Shown in pieces: positions 32,936 through 44,168 of a DNA stretch of 64,000 nt. Position numbers and translations under genes: made by a program. This DNA comes from Metallyticus violacea (lineage: Eukaryota > Arthropoda > Insecta > Mantodea > Metallyticidae). The stretch's first letter is position 1. Each line of letters starts with the position of its first letter. The stretch spans positions 67,376,001 through 67,440,000 of the forward strand of contig CM060831.1 in assembly GCA_030762175.1 (NCBI GenBank), written 5' to 3'. The notes under the pieces were generated by a model. That model was given only the letters and a program-made list of their open reading frames with translations, ran no database searches and had not been told where the DNA came from.

Positions 32936-33610
32936 ATGCTAAAAACAATATCATGCTAAAAAAACAATGTCAGTAATCTTTTTTATTTTATTTTTTCCCC
33001 ATCCATATGTTGGACACTTCCAGTTTCCTGAAATTTATTACCTATACAGATTATGGACTGATTTGATCTGGAGCATCTACACCCAGGAATCTTGCTTGAA
33101 ACAGTCTTCAAACTTCATGAGTTGACTGAATTAACACATATGAATCGTACATAAAAATACGCTATGTCCAACTGCGACAGTAAGTAAGGTCAACAAGTAT
33201 GCAAGCAGGTTTGTTACCTCCCTTCACGGTGCGGCAACCAGTGGAGGTTCCCTCATTGGAAACACACCGCTGGGGAAAGCACTACATTATGTTACATATT
33301 TGAAAATTAATGAAATACTTAGTATATGTTTAAAAGTTATATAAAAATCTAAGAATAGCATTTTTTAAGAAAATCTAACAGTTTTAATCGTCTCAATGAC
33401 GCTCTATTATGTTTGGTAGCTCGGATGTAGAAGTTTGTCATAGATTCTCAATAGGATTTTTACTCCAAAACTTTTTAGCTACGGCCGCAAAAATGCAACC
33501 AAATGTGCGATTACGTTAAAACAGCGTTAAAAATACTAAAATGGAAACAGAACTAAAACTCTATAAAGTATTAGTAATACAAGGCTGCGATAATAAAGAA
33601 GGATAAATAC

Positions 33611-33800
33611 AGAACTCAGGCCCAAGAGATGAGATTTATAAGATCAGTGAAAGGAGTAACACGAAAAAATAAAATAAGAAAGGAATTTAAAGTAGGAAGT
33701 TTGAATGATAAAATAAATATGTGCACACAAAATTGGCTAGAACATATCAAACGCATGTGTCGAGAGAAAATTCCACATTTTATCGAATTCCGAAGGAATA
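33611..33800 (+). pseudogene. LINE C-terminal fragment
   Basis: The frame from AQEMRFIRSVKGVTRKNKIR through EFKVGSLNDKI and NWLEHIKRMCREKIPHFI matches the segment after the reverse transcriptase of many insect non-LTR retrotransposons (MRFLRxVxGxTRxDRIRNExIRxEL.. ..WxGHVxRMxxxRIPK). It is uninterrupted here for about 60 codons, but no reverse transcriptase precedes it. Confidence 0.75.
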
Positions 33801-34529
33801 TAGATATTGCGGTTATATTAACGAAGCGATTTTTGAAAGAAATATCTTCAAACCTCCATCGATCTTCCCCACTAGTCGTCGAAAACGATAATGAAAAAAA
33901 AAAAAAAAAAATTGCATGTGAGAGCGCTCTGTAATAAATTTCAGGTACGCGCTCTGTAATAAATTTCAGGTACGTTTGTGTCACATGTTTTTACTACAAT
34001 AACATGTAAATTAAATTTCAAAGCCAATGGAAATCGATGCAACTTTCGATTGTTTTTATAAGCTTTGTACAATGTAATTGTTTTTAAATAGTAACATGCT
34101 TTTGTTTTATTGAAACACATGAACATCATCTAAAATACACAATGCAAGTCGAACATTTTTGTAATTTCTATTTTAGTGAATGTAAGGATATCAAGGACTC
34201 AGTTCATAAACATAGTTACATTTAAAAATAACTACACAATGTAGCTTTGTCTATCAGTGGCCATATATTTAATTTAATTACTAGTTTTTATGGTTTAAAC
34301 TCAACAACAACAATAACAACAACAATAATAACAATAGATGTGATATTTATAGATTGCAAGAATTCTAATTTTGTTCCCCTAATACCACATAGTAATGCCA
34401 TAACTCATTTCATTAATTAATAAGGTCATAATTTGCAATTTATATATATTTTAAAAGTTACTCTACTAGGTTAGGAATTCGCTTAGTTTACGCAGCTCTT
34501 GTGTGACTTTTTTTATTTTAAAATTTGTG

Positions 34530-34605
34530 ACTAGAGGAAAAAGAAATGCAGGTAGACCCAGAAACCGATGGAAAGATCAGTTCGAAGGAGAAAAACGGGA
34601 CTTAC
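34530..34605 (+). pseudogene. Second LINE C-terminal fragment, hit by a SINE
   Basis: RGKRNAGRPRNRWKDQFEGE resembles the extreme C-terminus of the same LINE type (GRPxxRWxDQ). It ends where a family B SINE has inserted at 34,616. It may belong with 33,611-33,800 if about 730 bp were inserted between them. Confidence 0.6.
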
Positions 34606-34615
34606 GTCCTACAGC

Positions 34616-34880
34616 TAACCATACTTGCCTTCTAAACTGAAGATCGCGAGTTCAAACCCGGCCAGGATCGATGGACGGGCGTAAAAATCCTAAGTATGGC
34701 TTCCTTCGGAAGGGAAGTAAAGCCGTGGGTCCCGTGTCGTACATTTACGGCATGATAAAGAACCTCAAGTCTGAAAGAAGAGGCCTCTGAGCAAAATTTG
34801 TCGGCCGTTTCACGCCTTGAATTGAATGGGACGCTGATGATCTGACATGTTAAAGAGCGTCCGTAAATAAAACAAATCAA
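34616..34880 (+). mobile_element. SINE family B, copy 3, with target duplication
   Basis: Head TAACCATACTTGCCTTCTAA, B box GCGAGTTCAAACCCGGCC, body GGCTTCCTTCGGAAGGGAAG, GTCGTACATTTACGGCATGA, GGCCGTTTCACGCC, tail AAGAGCGTCCGTAAATAAAA. The target duplication A(C/T)GTCCTACAGC lies at 34,604-34,615 and 34,881-34,892. Confidence 0.92.
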
Positions 34881-35710
34881 ATGTCCTACAGCATAAAAGT
34901 AGATGATATTTTTGTTTAAACCTAGAATGGGTTTGATTTTACATTTTTTTTTATTTTATGTCAAGTTAGACGTGTACCCTTTTTGCAATTACTTGGAAAG
35001 ATCTCAGCCATCTTGCTTTACTGGTTGAAAAAAAAAAAAAAAAAAAAAAGAGCGCCTTAGTAATTAGAGCTACCTGGAGCATTTGAAACGTTTGACAAAT
35101 ATAGGAAGCCTTGCTCTTGATGAGTTTCCAACCGATGTAGCTTCTTTCTTACTAAGTCAACAAGAGGTGTGAGAAGCGGGCGATGACATCGTCTTGAATT
35201 AAATATCGATCCGAGAAGAGACGAGGAGTGGCAGGGTTAAGCCAAGTGACGGCACGCAGGTCGTCATCCGATCCAATCTTTCTTTACATCACGCTATTTC
35301 TGGACTTGCCGACGCACACTGATTCTACTTCCTCGATAGCTTGCTGCTCTAAATTAATGCAATTTTCAGGAAAGACAGCGTCTCTTGGGAGCCTCTGCTC
35401 GTTTGTGTGCATGTCTATTATAATTTAATGAAACAGTTACTACTGCTAACATGGAACACCTTGTTCAACTTCAGTCAACACAACAATCTCGAACATGATT
35501 AACTCTGCAATAGAAGAAAAACAGGAAAACGAAGTGAAAGAAAATGTAAACAGTGGATTTTTTCCCTCCCTATTTTCAGAAGTTGATGCCTGGGAAAACA
35601 TATCTACACCTTTTGAACACTTGCGCGATTTTAGTGATATCTGTGAAAGAAATCTTCAGCGTAAACTTTTTATTCTTAATTTTCCCCCACCCTTTACTAC
35701 CCATCGCACT

Positions 35711-35980
35711 ATTATAAACGCCAGTTTTTACTACTGAGGCATCACAGGTGATGAACACTGATGATACATGAGATGAAATGATATTTGTGAAAGGATTTAT
35801 TTTTAAGGAAGGAAACGTTCCAGGCCTAAATTCAGGGTACCTCCCCTGCATTTGCCAGTTGTGAGGACTGAGGAAAAGCTGGAAAAACCTCAGTCAGGGA
35901 GGACGGTCCTGGCGGGATTCGAATCCCAGACCTCCCGCTCATGATTCCGCGCCTTAACGACCTCGGCCACCCGTGAGGGT
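35711..35980 (-). mobile_element. SINE family A, copy 5, near full length
   Basis: Minus-strand head GGGTGGCCGAGGTCGTTAAG, B box GGGATTCGAATCCCGCC, body through CAGTCAGGGAGG, GGTACCCTGAATTTAGGCC and ACGTTTCC, tail ACCTGTGATGCCTCAGTAGT. Flanking duplication not clear. Confidence 0.9.
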
Positions 35981-36165
35981 TCTGTCTGTGGTGGGAATGT
36001 AAGGGCATGCACGAAGCCCAAACTTAACATCACTGGACTTTTTTCTTAAAGAAGTGTACACCAGGAAAACTCGGCTGTGATCTCTTTGGAAGTCATAATT
36101 ACAAAGGAATAAGTGAGAGTTAAATGAGATGTTGGATTGCATTGTTAAGAGACGGAAGAGGATAT

Positions 36166-36345
36166 TTCGGTACTTCAGCCTTGCTCAAGGGTTGGCTGTT
36201 TGAGCCTATGCACCGAGTGGTAGCACCTTTGGGAGGAAGGGATGAGTTAAGGATACACCGGGCGGCCAGGATCCTCGAGCTATCCAAAGACCCTCAATGA
36301 TTCCTTGCTTTAACAACCATACCCAATTGAGGCATATGGTGCCTT
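36166..36345 (+). repeat. Unclassified dispersed repeat, family J, copy 3, partial
   Basis: CGGTACTTCAGCCTTGCTCA, AGGGTTGGCTGTTTGAGCCT, CACCGAGTGG and TTTGGGAGGAAGGGATGA match the first ~80 bp of the copies at 14,036 and 14,716. Beyond that the resemblance fades. Confidence 0.65.
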
Positions 36346-36661
36346 CACAGGGATTTATTTAAAGGATATATAGAAACTACCGGTGATAAGGGCTGAAACA
36401 GTCGTGTGATCTTCGTCGAAAATGCGATCCACTGCGTTCTGGAAGTAGGCTTGACATTATTTGCAACTCTGTGAATTCTGAATTCACAGCCCAATACCCT
36501 TCTACCATCATGTTGAACAGTTTAATTGTTCAACACCCAGCACCTTTGTGGCTCATTGAAAGGCAGTAAATGACACGAGGTCGACTTCAATTGGATGGTG
36601 TGAACTTGGACAGGCTGCTCTCAAACATACTCATGTGCTTTATGACGCCGTTCTAGCGCCA

Positions 36662-36932
36662 TTTTTTTATTGATTTATTTATGGACCCTCTTTAACATTT
36701 CAGGCCATCAGCGTCCCATTCAACTCAGGGCGTGAAACGGCCGACAAATTTTGCTCAGAGGCCTCTCTTTCAGGCTTGAGGTTCTTTTTCGTGTCGTAAA
36801 TGTACGACACGGGACCCACGGCTTTACTTCCCTTCCGAAGGAAGTCATACTTAGGATTTTTACGCCCGAAAAGATCCATCGGTCCTGGGTTTAGGAGGCA
36901 AGTATGGTAACCACTACACCACCAGGACCGAC
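36662..36932 (-). mobile_element. SINE family B, copy 4, full length with target duplication
   Basis: On the minus strand the head is complete: GTCGGTCCTGGTGGTGTAGT and GGTTACCATACTTGCCTCCT, typical of a tRNA A box and anticodon arm. It joins the body directly at CCCAGGACCGATGG, so this copy has lost the B-box segment present in copies 1, 3 and 5. TTCTAGCGCCA and TTCTAGCTCCA (36,651-36,661 and 36,933-36,943) are an 11-bp target duplication with one change. Confidence 0.92.
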
Positions 36933-36990
36933 TTCTAGCTCCATGCTTTATGTGACATATGTTATGCATTTGGATGTTTCTGTGTAGTTG

Positions 36991-37269
36991 TCGGTCTAGG
37001 CCAAACATACCTGATTTGTAGACCAAAGGTCACGGATTCAAACCCGGGTAGAATCGATTTTTCGGACGTAAAAATCCTAAGTATTGTTTCCTTTGAAAGG
37101 AAGTAAAACCGTTGGCCCCCTGTGTAGATTTACGGCACGTAAAAGAACCTCAAGCCTGAAAGAAGAGGCCTCTGAGCAAAATTTATCGGCCGTTTCACGC
37201 TCCGAATAGAATTGGACACTAATGATCAGAAATGTTAAAGAGCGTCCATAAATTAAATAAATTCAAAAA
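36991..37269 (+). mobile_element. SINE family B, copy 5, with target duplication
   Basis: Head TCGGTCTAGGCCAAACATAC, B box GGATTCAAACCCGGG, family body, tail AGCGTCCATAAATTAAATAA. TTTCTGTGTAGTTG and TTTCTGTGCAGTTG at 36,977-36,990 and 37,270-37,283 form a 14-bp duplication with one change. It lies head to head with copy 4, 58 bp away. Confidence 0.92.
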
Positions 37270-37434
37270 TTTCTGTGCAGTTGATATGTTTTCCCTATGT
37301 TTTTATTTATTTATTTATTTTAAGTTCCTGTTTTCTGGGCATAGACCACTACAGCCTTGACTGTTCTCGCTTCCTTTGGACAGATAACAATATAGCAAAG
37401 CAAGTATTGTTATACAAAGTTACAGGAATATATA

Positions 37435-38276
37435 CCGCGGGAGCCAAAAAATGTATACACTTTTTCATAGCATTTATCAATTTAATATCTTTCAAAGTTG
37501 GACCGTAAAACAACAGTAATGTAATGTGATGTTCTGTAAACAGATATGACTCACATACATTATGACAGCGTTGCTACGTGACAGGTAAATCAGTAGTGAA
37601 CAAATGAGGCCAAGATTATCGTATGATGTTCTGTAAACAGATGCGACTCACATTACGTTATGCTAGCGTTGCTACAACAAAATGGAGCCAAGATAATCCT
37701 TTGAACAGCGGAAAGCAATTTTGAAGTGGTACTTGAAAACCGAGAGTGTTTTTGAAGTTCAGATGCAATGAAGACGTATGTACAGAATAGAACCGCCAAT
37801 GCGAGTAACAATTGCACCCATTCGAGATAAATTTGAGACCCTTGGTACCCTTTGCGATGTTCACAAGGGGAGATCTGGGATATCTCGCACAGCAACAAGA
37901 CCCGCGTTCTCGGCTATGGTTTTGGAACGTTTTGAGCACTCACTGCAGAGTTAGATCTCCGGATCTAACTCTGTTGGACTTCTACCTCTTAAGGATGTTG
38001 TAAACCGTAGAAAACCAGCTACACTGACAACACTTCGGGAAGAAATTGAAACGGCATGTGCTGCAATCGCTGAAGACACTTTCGCAAACGTTGCTCAATC
38101 AGTAGTTCAACGTACCCAGAAGTGTATCGACGCCGATGCTGGGCATTTTGAGCAACTGTTGTAACTGTAAAAGTCTAAGATGATTAGTGCTCATCATTTT
38201 CTGTTTATGTGAGTTCAGTTATGTTAACACAGTTATATCTTTGATTGAAGTGTGTATATATTTTTGGCACCCTCTG
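37435..38276 (+). mobile_element. Internally deleted mariner-like element, group N, copy 1
   Basis: About 842 bp flanked by TA, with terminal repeats CGGGAGCCAAAAAATGTATA at the left and TGTATATATTTTTGGCACCC at the right. Inside, an N-terminal helix-turn-helix frame (EQRKAILKWYLKTESVFEVQ, then APIRDKFETLGT) is joined, near 37,955, to a C-terminal part: a decayed RSPDLTLLDFYL block, then REEIETACAAIAEDT and QRTQKCIDADAGHFEQLL ending in a stop at about 38,164. The region with the first two catalytic residues is missing. It cannot make transposase but keeps both ends. 57,299-57,991 is a relative with a larger deletion. Confidence 0.87.
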
Positions 38277-41200
38277 TATATATCCAGAACACCCAAGGAG
38301 GAAATAAAGCATAATAATTCTGGGACATAATAATTCTGAAAAACATCAAGTTGATTAACTCGAGGCTAACAAACTGACCGAGACAGTATCTCTGCTAATA
38401 TTAATTAACAATCACTGCGATTTCTCGCAATGAGATAAAAAGTAGTGGTGATGGTCGTGGTGGTATTTAATTCATAACTGAACGCGTCTTTAAACTTTTT
38501 ATTCGACTTTTCCTTCTTTCATGATGCATCCTATTTTCTATTCAAAGTGCTAGGTAGTTCCTTTCATGCCAATGTTTTTGCAGTTAGGAATATTTTTAAA
38601 TTAAGCTGTATTCCATTACTCCTTTAGCCTTATATAGATTTTCCTTAAACTTTAATGTATTAAACATCCACTCATTTTAGAATGTTGCGACACATTGCCA
38701 CAGTCAAATGTTGTGGAATGCCGCACTGGCGCAGAAATTTACCATATGAAAAACAACGCGAGCTTTACATCGCTTTGGCGTAATCCCGCCTTAAGGCAGC
38801 CTTGTAATTCCGTTTCCCTTGCCGCAGACCCCTGGCTTCTAGAAGCAAAATTACAACTTAAAGCCCTAGCAACATTAGGAAGCCTTTGCGCAATGAAACA
38901 TGCACTGCATATGCGGTTTCTCAGTTCTACATAAACGTAGACTTCAAACAGATAATGGAATTCAAAATCCCAACATATCCTGGAGCCAGAAGGCGCAACA
39001 CAACGGGTTCACGGGTTCACCAGGGAGGTTTTAGCCTCGCTGAAAGAATAAAAAACGCAAATCTTGAACTACACACAGGAAGTTTTATAAGTAAGCATAT
39101 TTTTTAATCAAATTCAAATATAGGTTTTTTTTGATGAACTACTGCCACACAAATTCTACATCTTGAGGGCTGTTTAATAAAAATAATCATAGCTTTTTAA
39201 CTAAAATTAAATTTTGCTATATTTTGTATATTAATGCGTAATGTACACGGTTACGCCCGTGAGAGGTGTGCAAGTTGACACATGTTCAGCTTCGCCTACC
39301 ATCTCTGAATTGTGCATGCTCACGCCGTTAACACACAATGAATGTTACATAAAACGCCTCGTGGAATGAAGCCAATTTGCTTTGTTAATAATACTTTAAT
39401 GCACCGAGGGAGCTTTAAATGTCTGCCTTAACAGGAGGCGCATTCTACTGTGACCTTGTGCCTGAACAAAAGCTGTGAACAGATGAAATCAGAATGACGC
39501 AAGAACTACGTAGGAAGAATCGCGAAAAATAGTAAACTAAATGAATTTATACTGTGTCCCCAGTTCTTTACACAACCGGAGTTTGTATACACTAGTAGAT
39601 GATGTTTGATCTTCAGTAAAGGCGCGATTGCCAACATTATGGGAATTAAAGTTCCGCTGACGCAGGCAATTGAGCTTGCTCAGTCGTGTTTATCACGCCA
39701 ATTATTTCAGTTACATTTCTGCAAGAAGTGAGTGTTAGAATTTTTACTGTGTATTTGTATATTGTGGAATACGGGATGTGCAGTAGAACAAAGAATGTTA
39801 TAATTATATGCAAAATTATTGTAAAATTACATAGGAGAGAATTTCTTGCTAAATTTCTAAGAGAACTACAATTTTCAGATTGGCGAACAAAGATCTAATC
39901 CAAGGCGTTTTGACTGACAAGAAGCAGGGGGGGGGGGGGCGCCCACACAACGGTTTTAACAGAAGAGAAGCTTGATGAAATAGGTTATTGATTAGAAGAC
40001 ATTAGATTTAGATGCCAAGATTTTTAATGGAGTTTAGCGCCCTGCCGCAGGTCAGCCTATTAGGTTTATTGTGTTACTCCAGTGGAAGAGACGCCTTCAT
40101 TGTTTTCTTGAACAAGTTGCAGTTTCTTGGTTCCAATGTTAACGTCAGTTCCTAGGTCTTCCCTGGTTATAGAAAGATAAGTATTTTTCTTACCAGGAAT
40201 GGGCATATTGATTAGAAACTTCTCAAAAGGCTTTACCACCATTAGCCCAACAAGTTAGTGTATCTGTTCACAGCGCGTACAAAGCCACTCGGCTGCTGCA
40301 TATAAAATTACTGGAGGATGAATTGCGGCGAGTGTCAGAAAAAGCACTTGAAAAGAATCTAGGCATGTCTTAACAATGGAGGGCAGGACAATTCGAGCAT
40401 CAATGTTGATGAGTGCAATATTACTTACTAATTAACTCTAAGAAACAAAATAGGCGCGCTATTAGTTCCGATCGCGCGACACGATTTCTTTCGTTAGTAG
40501 GTGAGGCATACGGCAATAACTTCCCGCCGGTACAATAAATTTCCTATTGCGTAGCGGAATAAAAACCTTATAAAAACTTCTCATAAGAAGTCCTCGTATC
40601 CTTGAGGATCTAAAGGCAAAAGAAAAAATGACAGCTTAAGAATTACTGGCGTAATAGTTCAAGACCGCTGCTTCAAACTGAGAAATTAAGATGGAGCATG
40701 TACTTCTAAGGCCTATTCATGGTTGGTATTGCTGCCGGTATTCACAGTACATGCTGTTTGTAAACAGAGCAAAGGCAGGCACTATGGCGTTAAGGAATGC
40801 GACCAGAGCGTTGAATGCGACGCATAATAAAGCACGGCTGGTAATTTAATCGCTTGGCTATTCTCTACTAGCTCGTATCTTATGTCAGCTCGACCTGAAC
40901 GAAGGACAGGTTTTGTTTCGCACAGAAGCAACGCATTCAGTACAGCCAATATGTTGGGAAATTCAGCGGCGATACACGCTCATAAGGCGTTTATTTTCAG
41001 CTTTTCAAGTGCATTACTGTTTACTGTTCAGGCTGAACAACATCCTCATAAACTGTTCCCATTACTGACCATTTTTATTGATAACTCATTTCTGTTCAAA
41101 AAAAAACCTTCCAGTAAATTCACACATCGTTGAACTATTCTGTTTCTTATATCCAACTTCCCAACAGGAAAATATTTGTAATAGAATGTCCAGCTGAATC

Positions 41201-41719
41201 TATAAACCTGCATCATTGTGTTTTAAAAATTATTTTGATCGGCCAACACAATGGCTACTCTAGAAAAATGCGGTGATATAAACAAATAGCAACACCCAAA
41301 CTTTCCGTGAAACTCAGAAGAGCCAAAGTTATGAATGTCCTTAGAGAAAGGTAAGTAATGCAGGAAGGTGTACGCAACTGTTGCAAAGACTCTTATGGGA
41401 TGAAGCTAACTTGGCGAGGGAACTATACAGTTTCTCATCTTTCTGTACCCCTACAGTTGAGGCAGCATTATCTGTATCAATTTTACATTGGGGTAACTAA
41501 ACTATCTTTCCAGTTCATCTGGATTCTTGCTGATTGTTTAAAAGTGACAACGAGTTCTGCGAAAATTCATTTGGTAAATTCATCTTGATCATCGATGGCG
41601 ATGTAAGAAAGATCAAGTAGTTCCAGTAGTATGTCTACAACCCCTAAATCCTGAGACGAAAAGCTAGACATGATTCAGAAATAAAAACTAGCCAAGTGAC
41701 TTGTGAGAATCATTCGTAT
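38277..41719. other. Long stretch without recognised genes
   Basis: AT-rich. Contains a run of 13 G at 39,927-39,939 and the possible family K repeat at 40,205-40,435. Open frames at 38,695 and 41,939 match nothing known on their own strand; the latter is the antisense of a mariner. Confidence 0.4.
40205..40435. repeat. Unclassified repeat pair, family K, copy 2
   Basis: Partner of 25,375-25,625 (shared GATTAGAAACTTCTC, GCCACTCGGCTGCTGCATA, TTCGAGCATCAA). Weak. Confidence 0.35.
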
Positions 41720-44168
41720 GCGGGGCCGTTCGGAAATGATTTAGAATAGCAGTTTTTTTTTTCTTATTTATTACGCAACGTGGTTCAAAGCGCATGGGAT
41801 CTCTGAATATACTCCCTACTAACGTCAATGCATGGTTGCCTTCTTCCTGGTACTTTCATTACAGCTTCACGAAACCTACGACTATGTTAGCCAACACTCG
41901 TTGACAGCTGCCTGAATTTCCCCGTTAGTGCTTCCTTAATGTTGCTGAATCAGACGATGCGAGATCCGGTGAATAATAACTCCCAGCGATGTCAATTTTG
42001 CGGTAATAGTGATGCTGGTGTGAGGCATTGTCATATTGGGAGAACATTACTTTCGCAGTTGCTGAAACCTGCGTCTAGGCCGTGTAAGGTCTCGCAGTAT
42101 ACCTCGCTCTTGACAGTCGTTCCTCGAGGAAGTCAGTCCATTAGGAGTATGGCTGAAATGTACCAAAAGATGCTGATCATCTGCTTGTCCACAGATGGAG
42201 TGGCACTAAATTTCTTGGGCCGGGTCTCCCTGGATGTTTCCATTGCATTGTTTGAACTTTCTTCTCTGGTGTGTGTAGTAGTGATACAATGACATGTCAC
42301 TGCTTATCCAAAAAATTCGGATCTTTATTATGCTTTTCCTGTAACCGACAGCAGACATCATCTCTATAGTCCTTCTGTGTCTATGCCTCATGAAACCCAA
42401 TGTGTGCTCAATTTTTTTCATATTCAGATCGTCGTGAATAATGGTGTGCAGGGTTGCGCAGCCGAGGCCTGTCTGACATTCCACTACATCAAAGGTTACG
42501 CCATGATCAATTCAGACACAACCTCATGTTAACGGACGATCAATCTCATATTCTTGAGAGCAGATTCTCTGCAGCTAGCGAACCCATTGGCCTAGTTGTA
42601 AATGGTCTTCTGTGCAGGAGCTTCTTTAACACATACCGCAATTTAATGTCTATGAATTTCTGCAGTTTTGACGTCCTCCTTGCACAAAACCACGCAGTCC
42701 AGTTTTGTACATGATAATCGCCTTCCATCTTGTCCACGTCTTTTCTCTACTTGACAACAACAAACACTCTCTGATTAAAAACCGCCATCTAATGTAAGCA
42801 TGGCGTACTAATGGGTGATTTTTTCTTCGAGGGACCGCTAAACGCGTAACGGACGATCGGTCGGTTCAAGCTGGTATCGCGGTGAACGGAAGTTAGAAAG
42901 TTCCCAGCTATGATTGTCCCTATGATTAAGTTATTATTAATATTTAAACATTTGAAAGGTACATTTACTACATATAAAGCAAGCAATGCTGGAACCTGCC
43001 TACCTTCCTTTTCCATACATTTCTGGCATCGACTTATGAAATTAACTATTATCCTCCGCAGTTCTTTCTCAGAAATGGAAGAAATTTCATCACGAATGTT
43101 ATTTTTCAGTTCAATTAATGGGTGTGGATTTGTCTTGTTCTTTTTTTCCTTTAATGCCCCACAGAGATAAAAAAAATCGCAAGAAGTTAAATCGGGGGAC
43201 CGAGGGGGGCATATATTGTTATAGTGATGGCTCTATCGTCGAATATTTCATTAATTACATGCATGGAGACATGGGCTGTATTTGCCGTTGGAAAATCGCG
43301 AACCTACCTTTCTTCACAGTTAATTCACAGAAAACGGGTTGCAAAATGTTCTACACTATTACTAGTAACTGTTTCTAGTGGGGAAGGGCCTATTATTTTC
43401 TCGCCGTTAATGGCGCACTATCTTATGATCATGCGGCGTTTCCCCGTAAAGCAGATTAGGTTTTCTAAACTCCAATAAATTAGATAAAGGTCAATATCTC
43501 CGTCATGCAACCATTCAAAATCCGTTCACAAAAGTACTCCTGTATGCAGGATCACCCGGTTTAAGTTCTTGCATCACAGTGATTTTATAGTGTTTTAACT
43601 TCAGTAGCTTTGTAGCCACCACTCGAACAGAGGAACAGGAATTTCCCATTTGCTGAGAAAGACGTCAAAAGTGATTTTTAGAGGAACATTCCAGAGAATG
43701 CCCAATGTTATAACATTGAATACTTCCCGTTTAACGAAATTTATTCACTAATCTGCGAACCGAACTTCTACTTGGACATTGAATATCAGGGAAGTTCTCT
43801 TGAAACAATCTCCGTTCATCACATGCCGATTCTGTACGCAGGTATACGAATCGTAAATAAATACTCTTTGAGGGACAGAATGCCTTAATTAAGCCATATT
43901 AAAGCAATTAATACACTGTATTGCTCCCCCAAATGAACAGTTAATACACTCTTACATAAAACACAATAACACGGTCATTCCCTTCTAGAGAGCTTAACTC
44001 GTACTGACTTCCCCTCCAGCTCCCCGGCGTGTGGGAACGAGACGAGAACTGCTGTGGATCGGTTTCGCAAAGGAAAAATCACCATTGCCTTACGAATGGA
44101 CTTACCTACAGATGACGCTATATTCGTAAAATACCGCTGTTATAAACCATTTCCGAACGCCCCTCGAA
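41720..44168 (-). mobile_element. Mariner with a second mariner-like element inserted in it
   Basis: GGGGCCGTTCGGAAATGATT at 41,721 and the reverse complement of GGGGCGTTCGGAAATGGTTT at about 44,148-44,168 are candidate terminal repeats. Between them, on the minus strand, runs a decayed mariner. An N-terminal LQKFIDIKLRYVLKK lies near 42,650. HTIIHDDLNMKKIEH at 42,440-42,395 is the second helix-turn-helix. LYHYYTHQRRKFKQCNGN at about 42,290 stands where xYHYTPExKxQSMQW is usual. A C-terminal EIQAAVNECWL is near 41,920. The promoter-side end is separated from the gene by the inserted element 42,811-44,088. The nesting is inferred from the two sets of inverted ends. Confidence 0.65.
42811..44088 (-). 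mobile_element. Inserted mariner-like element, IS630-type, transposase decayed
   Basis: Ends GGGTGATTTTTTCTTC (42,811) and GGAAAAATCACC (about 44,069-44,081) are inverted. On the minus strand the C-terminal third is the best preserved: APPRSPDLTSCDFFYLCG, KTNPHPLIELKNNIRDEISS, ELRRIIVNFISRCQKCMEKE, matching WPPRSPDLTPCDFFLWG and RCQxCxExxG of insect IS630-type transposases. There is a frameshift just after DFF. The N-terminal and first catalytic parts (43,250-43,950) are too decayed to read. Confidence 0.75.

Noticed and set aside
41939..42292. 117-codon plus-strand frame with CxxC..H spacing
   Set aside because: Antisense of the mariner helix-turn-helix and catalytic region on the minus strand, which explains the sequence better.
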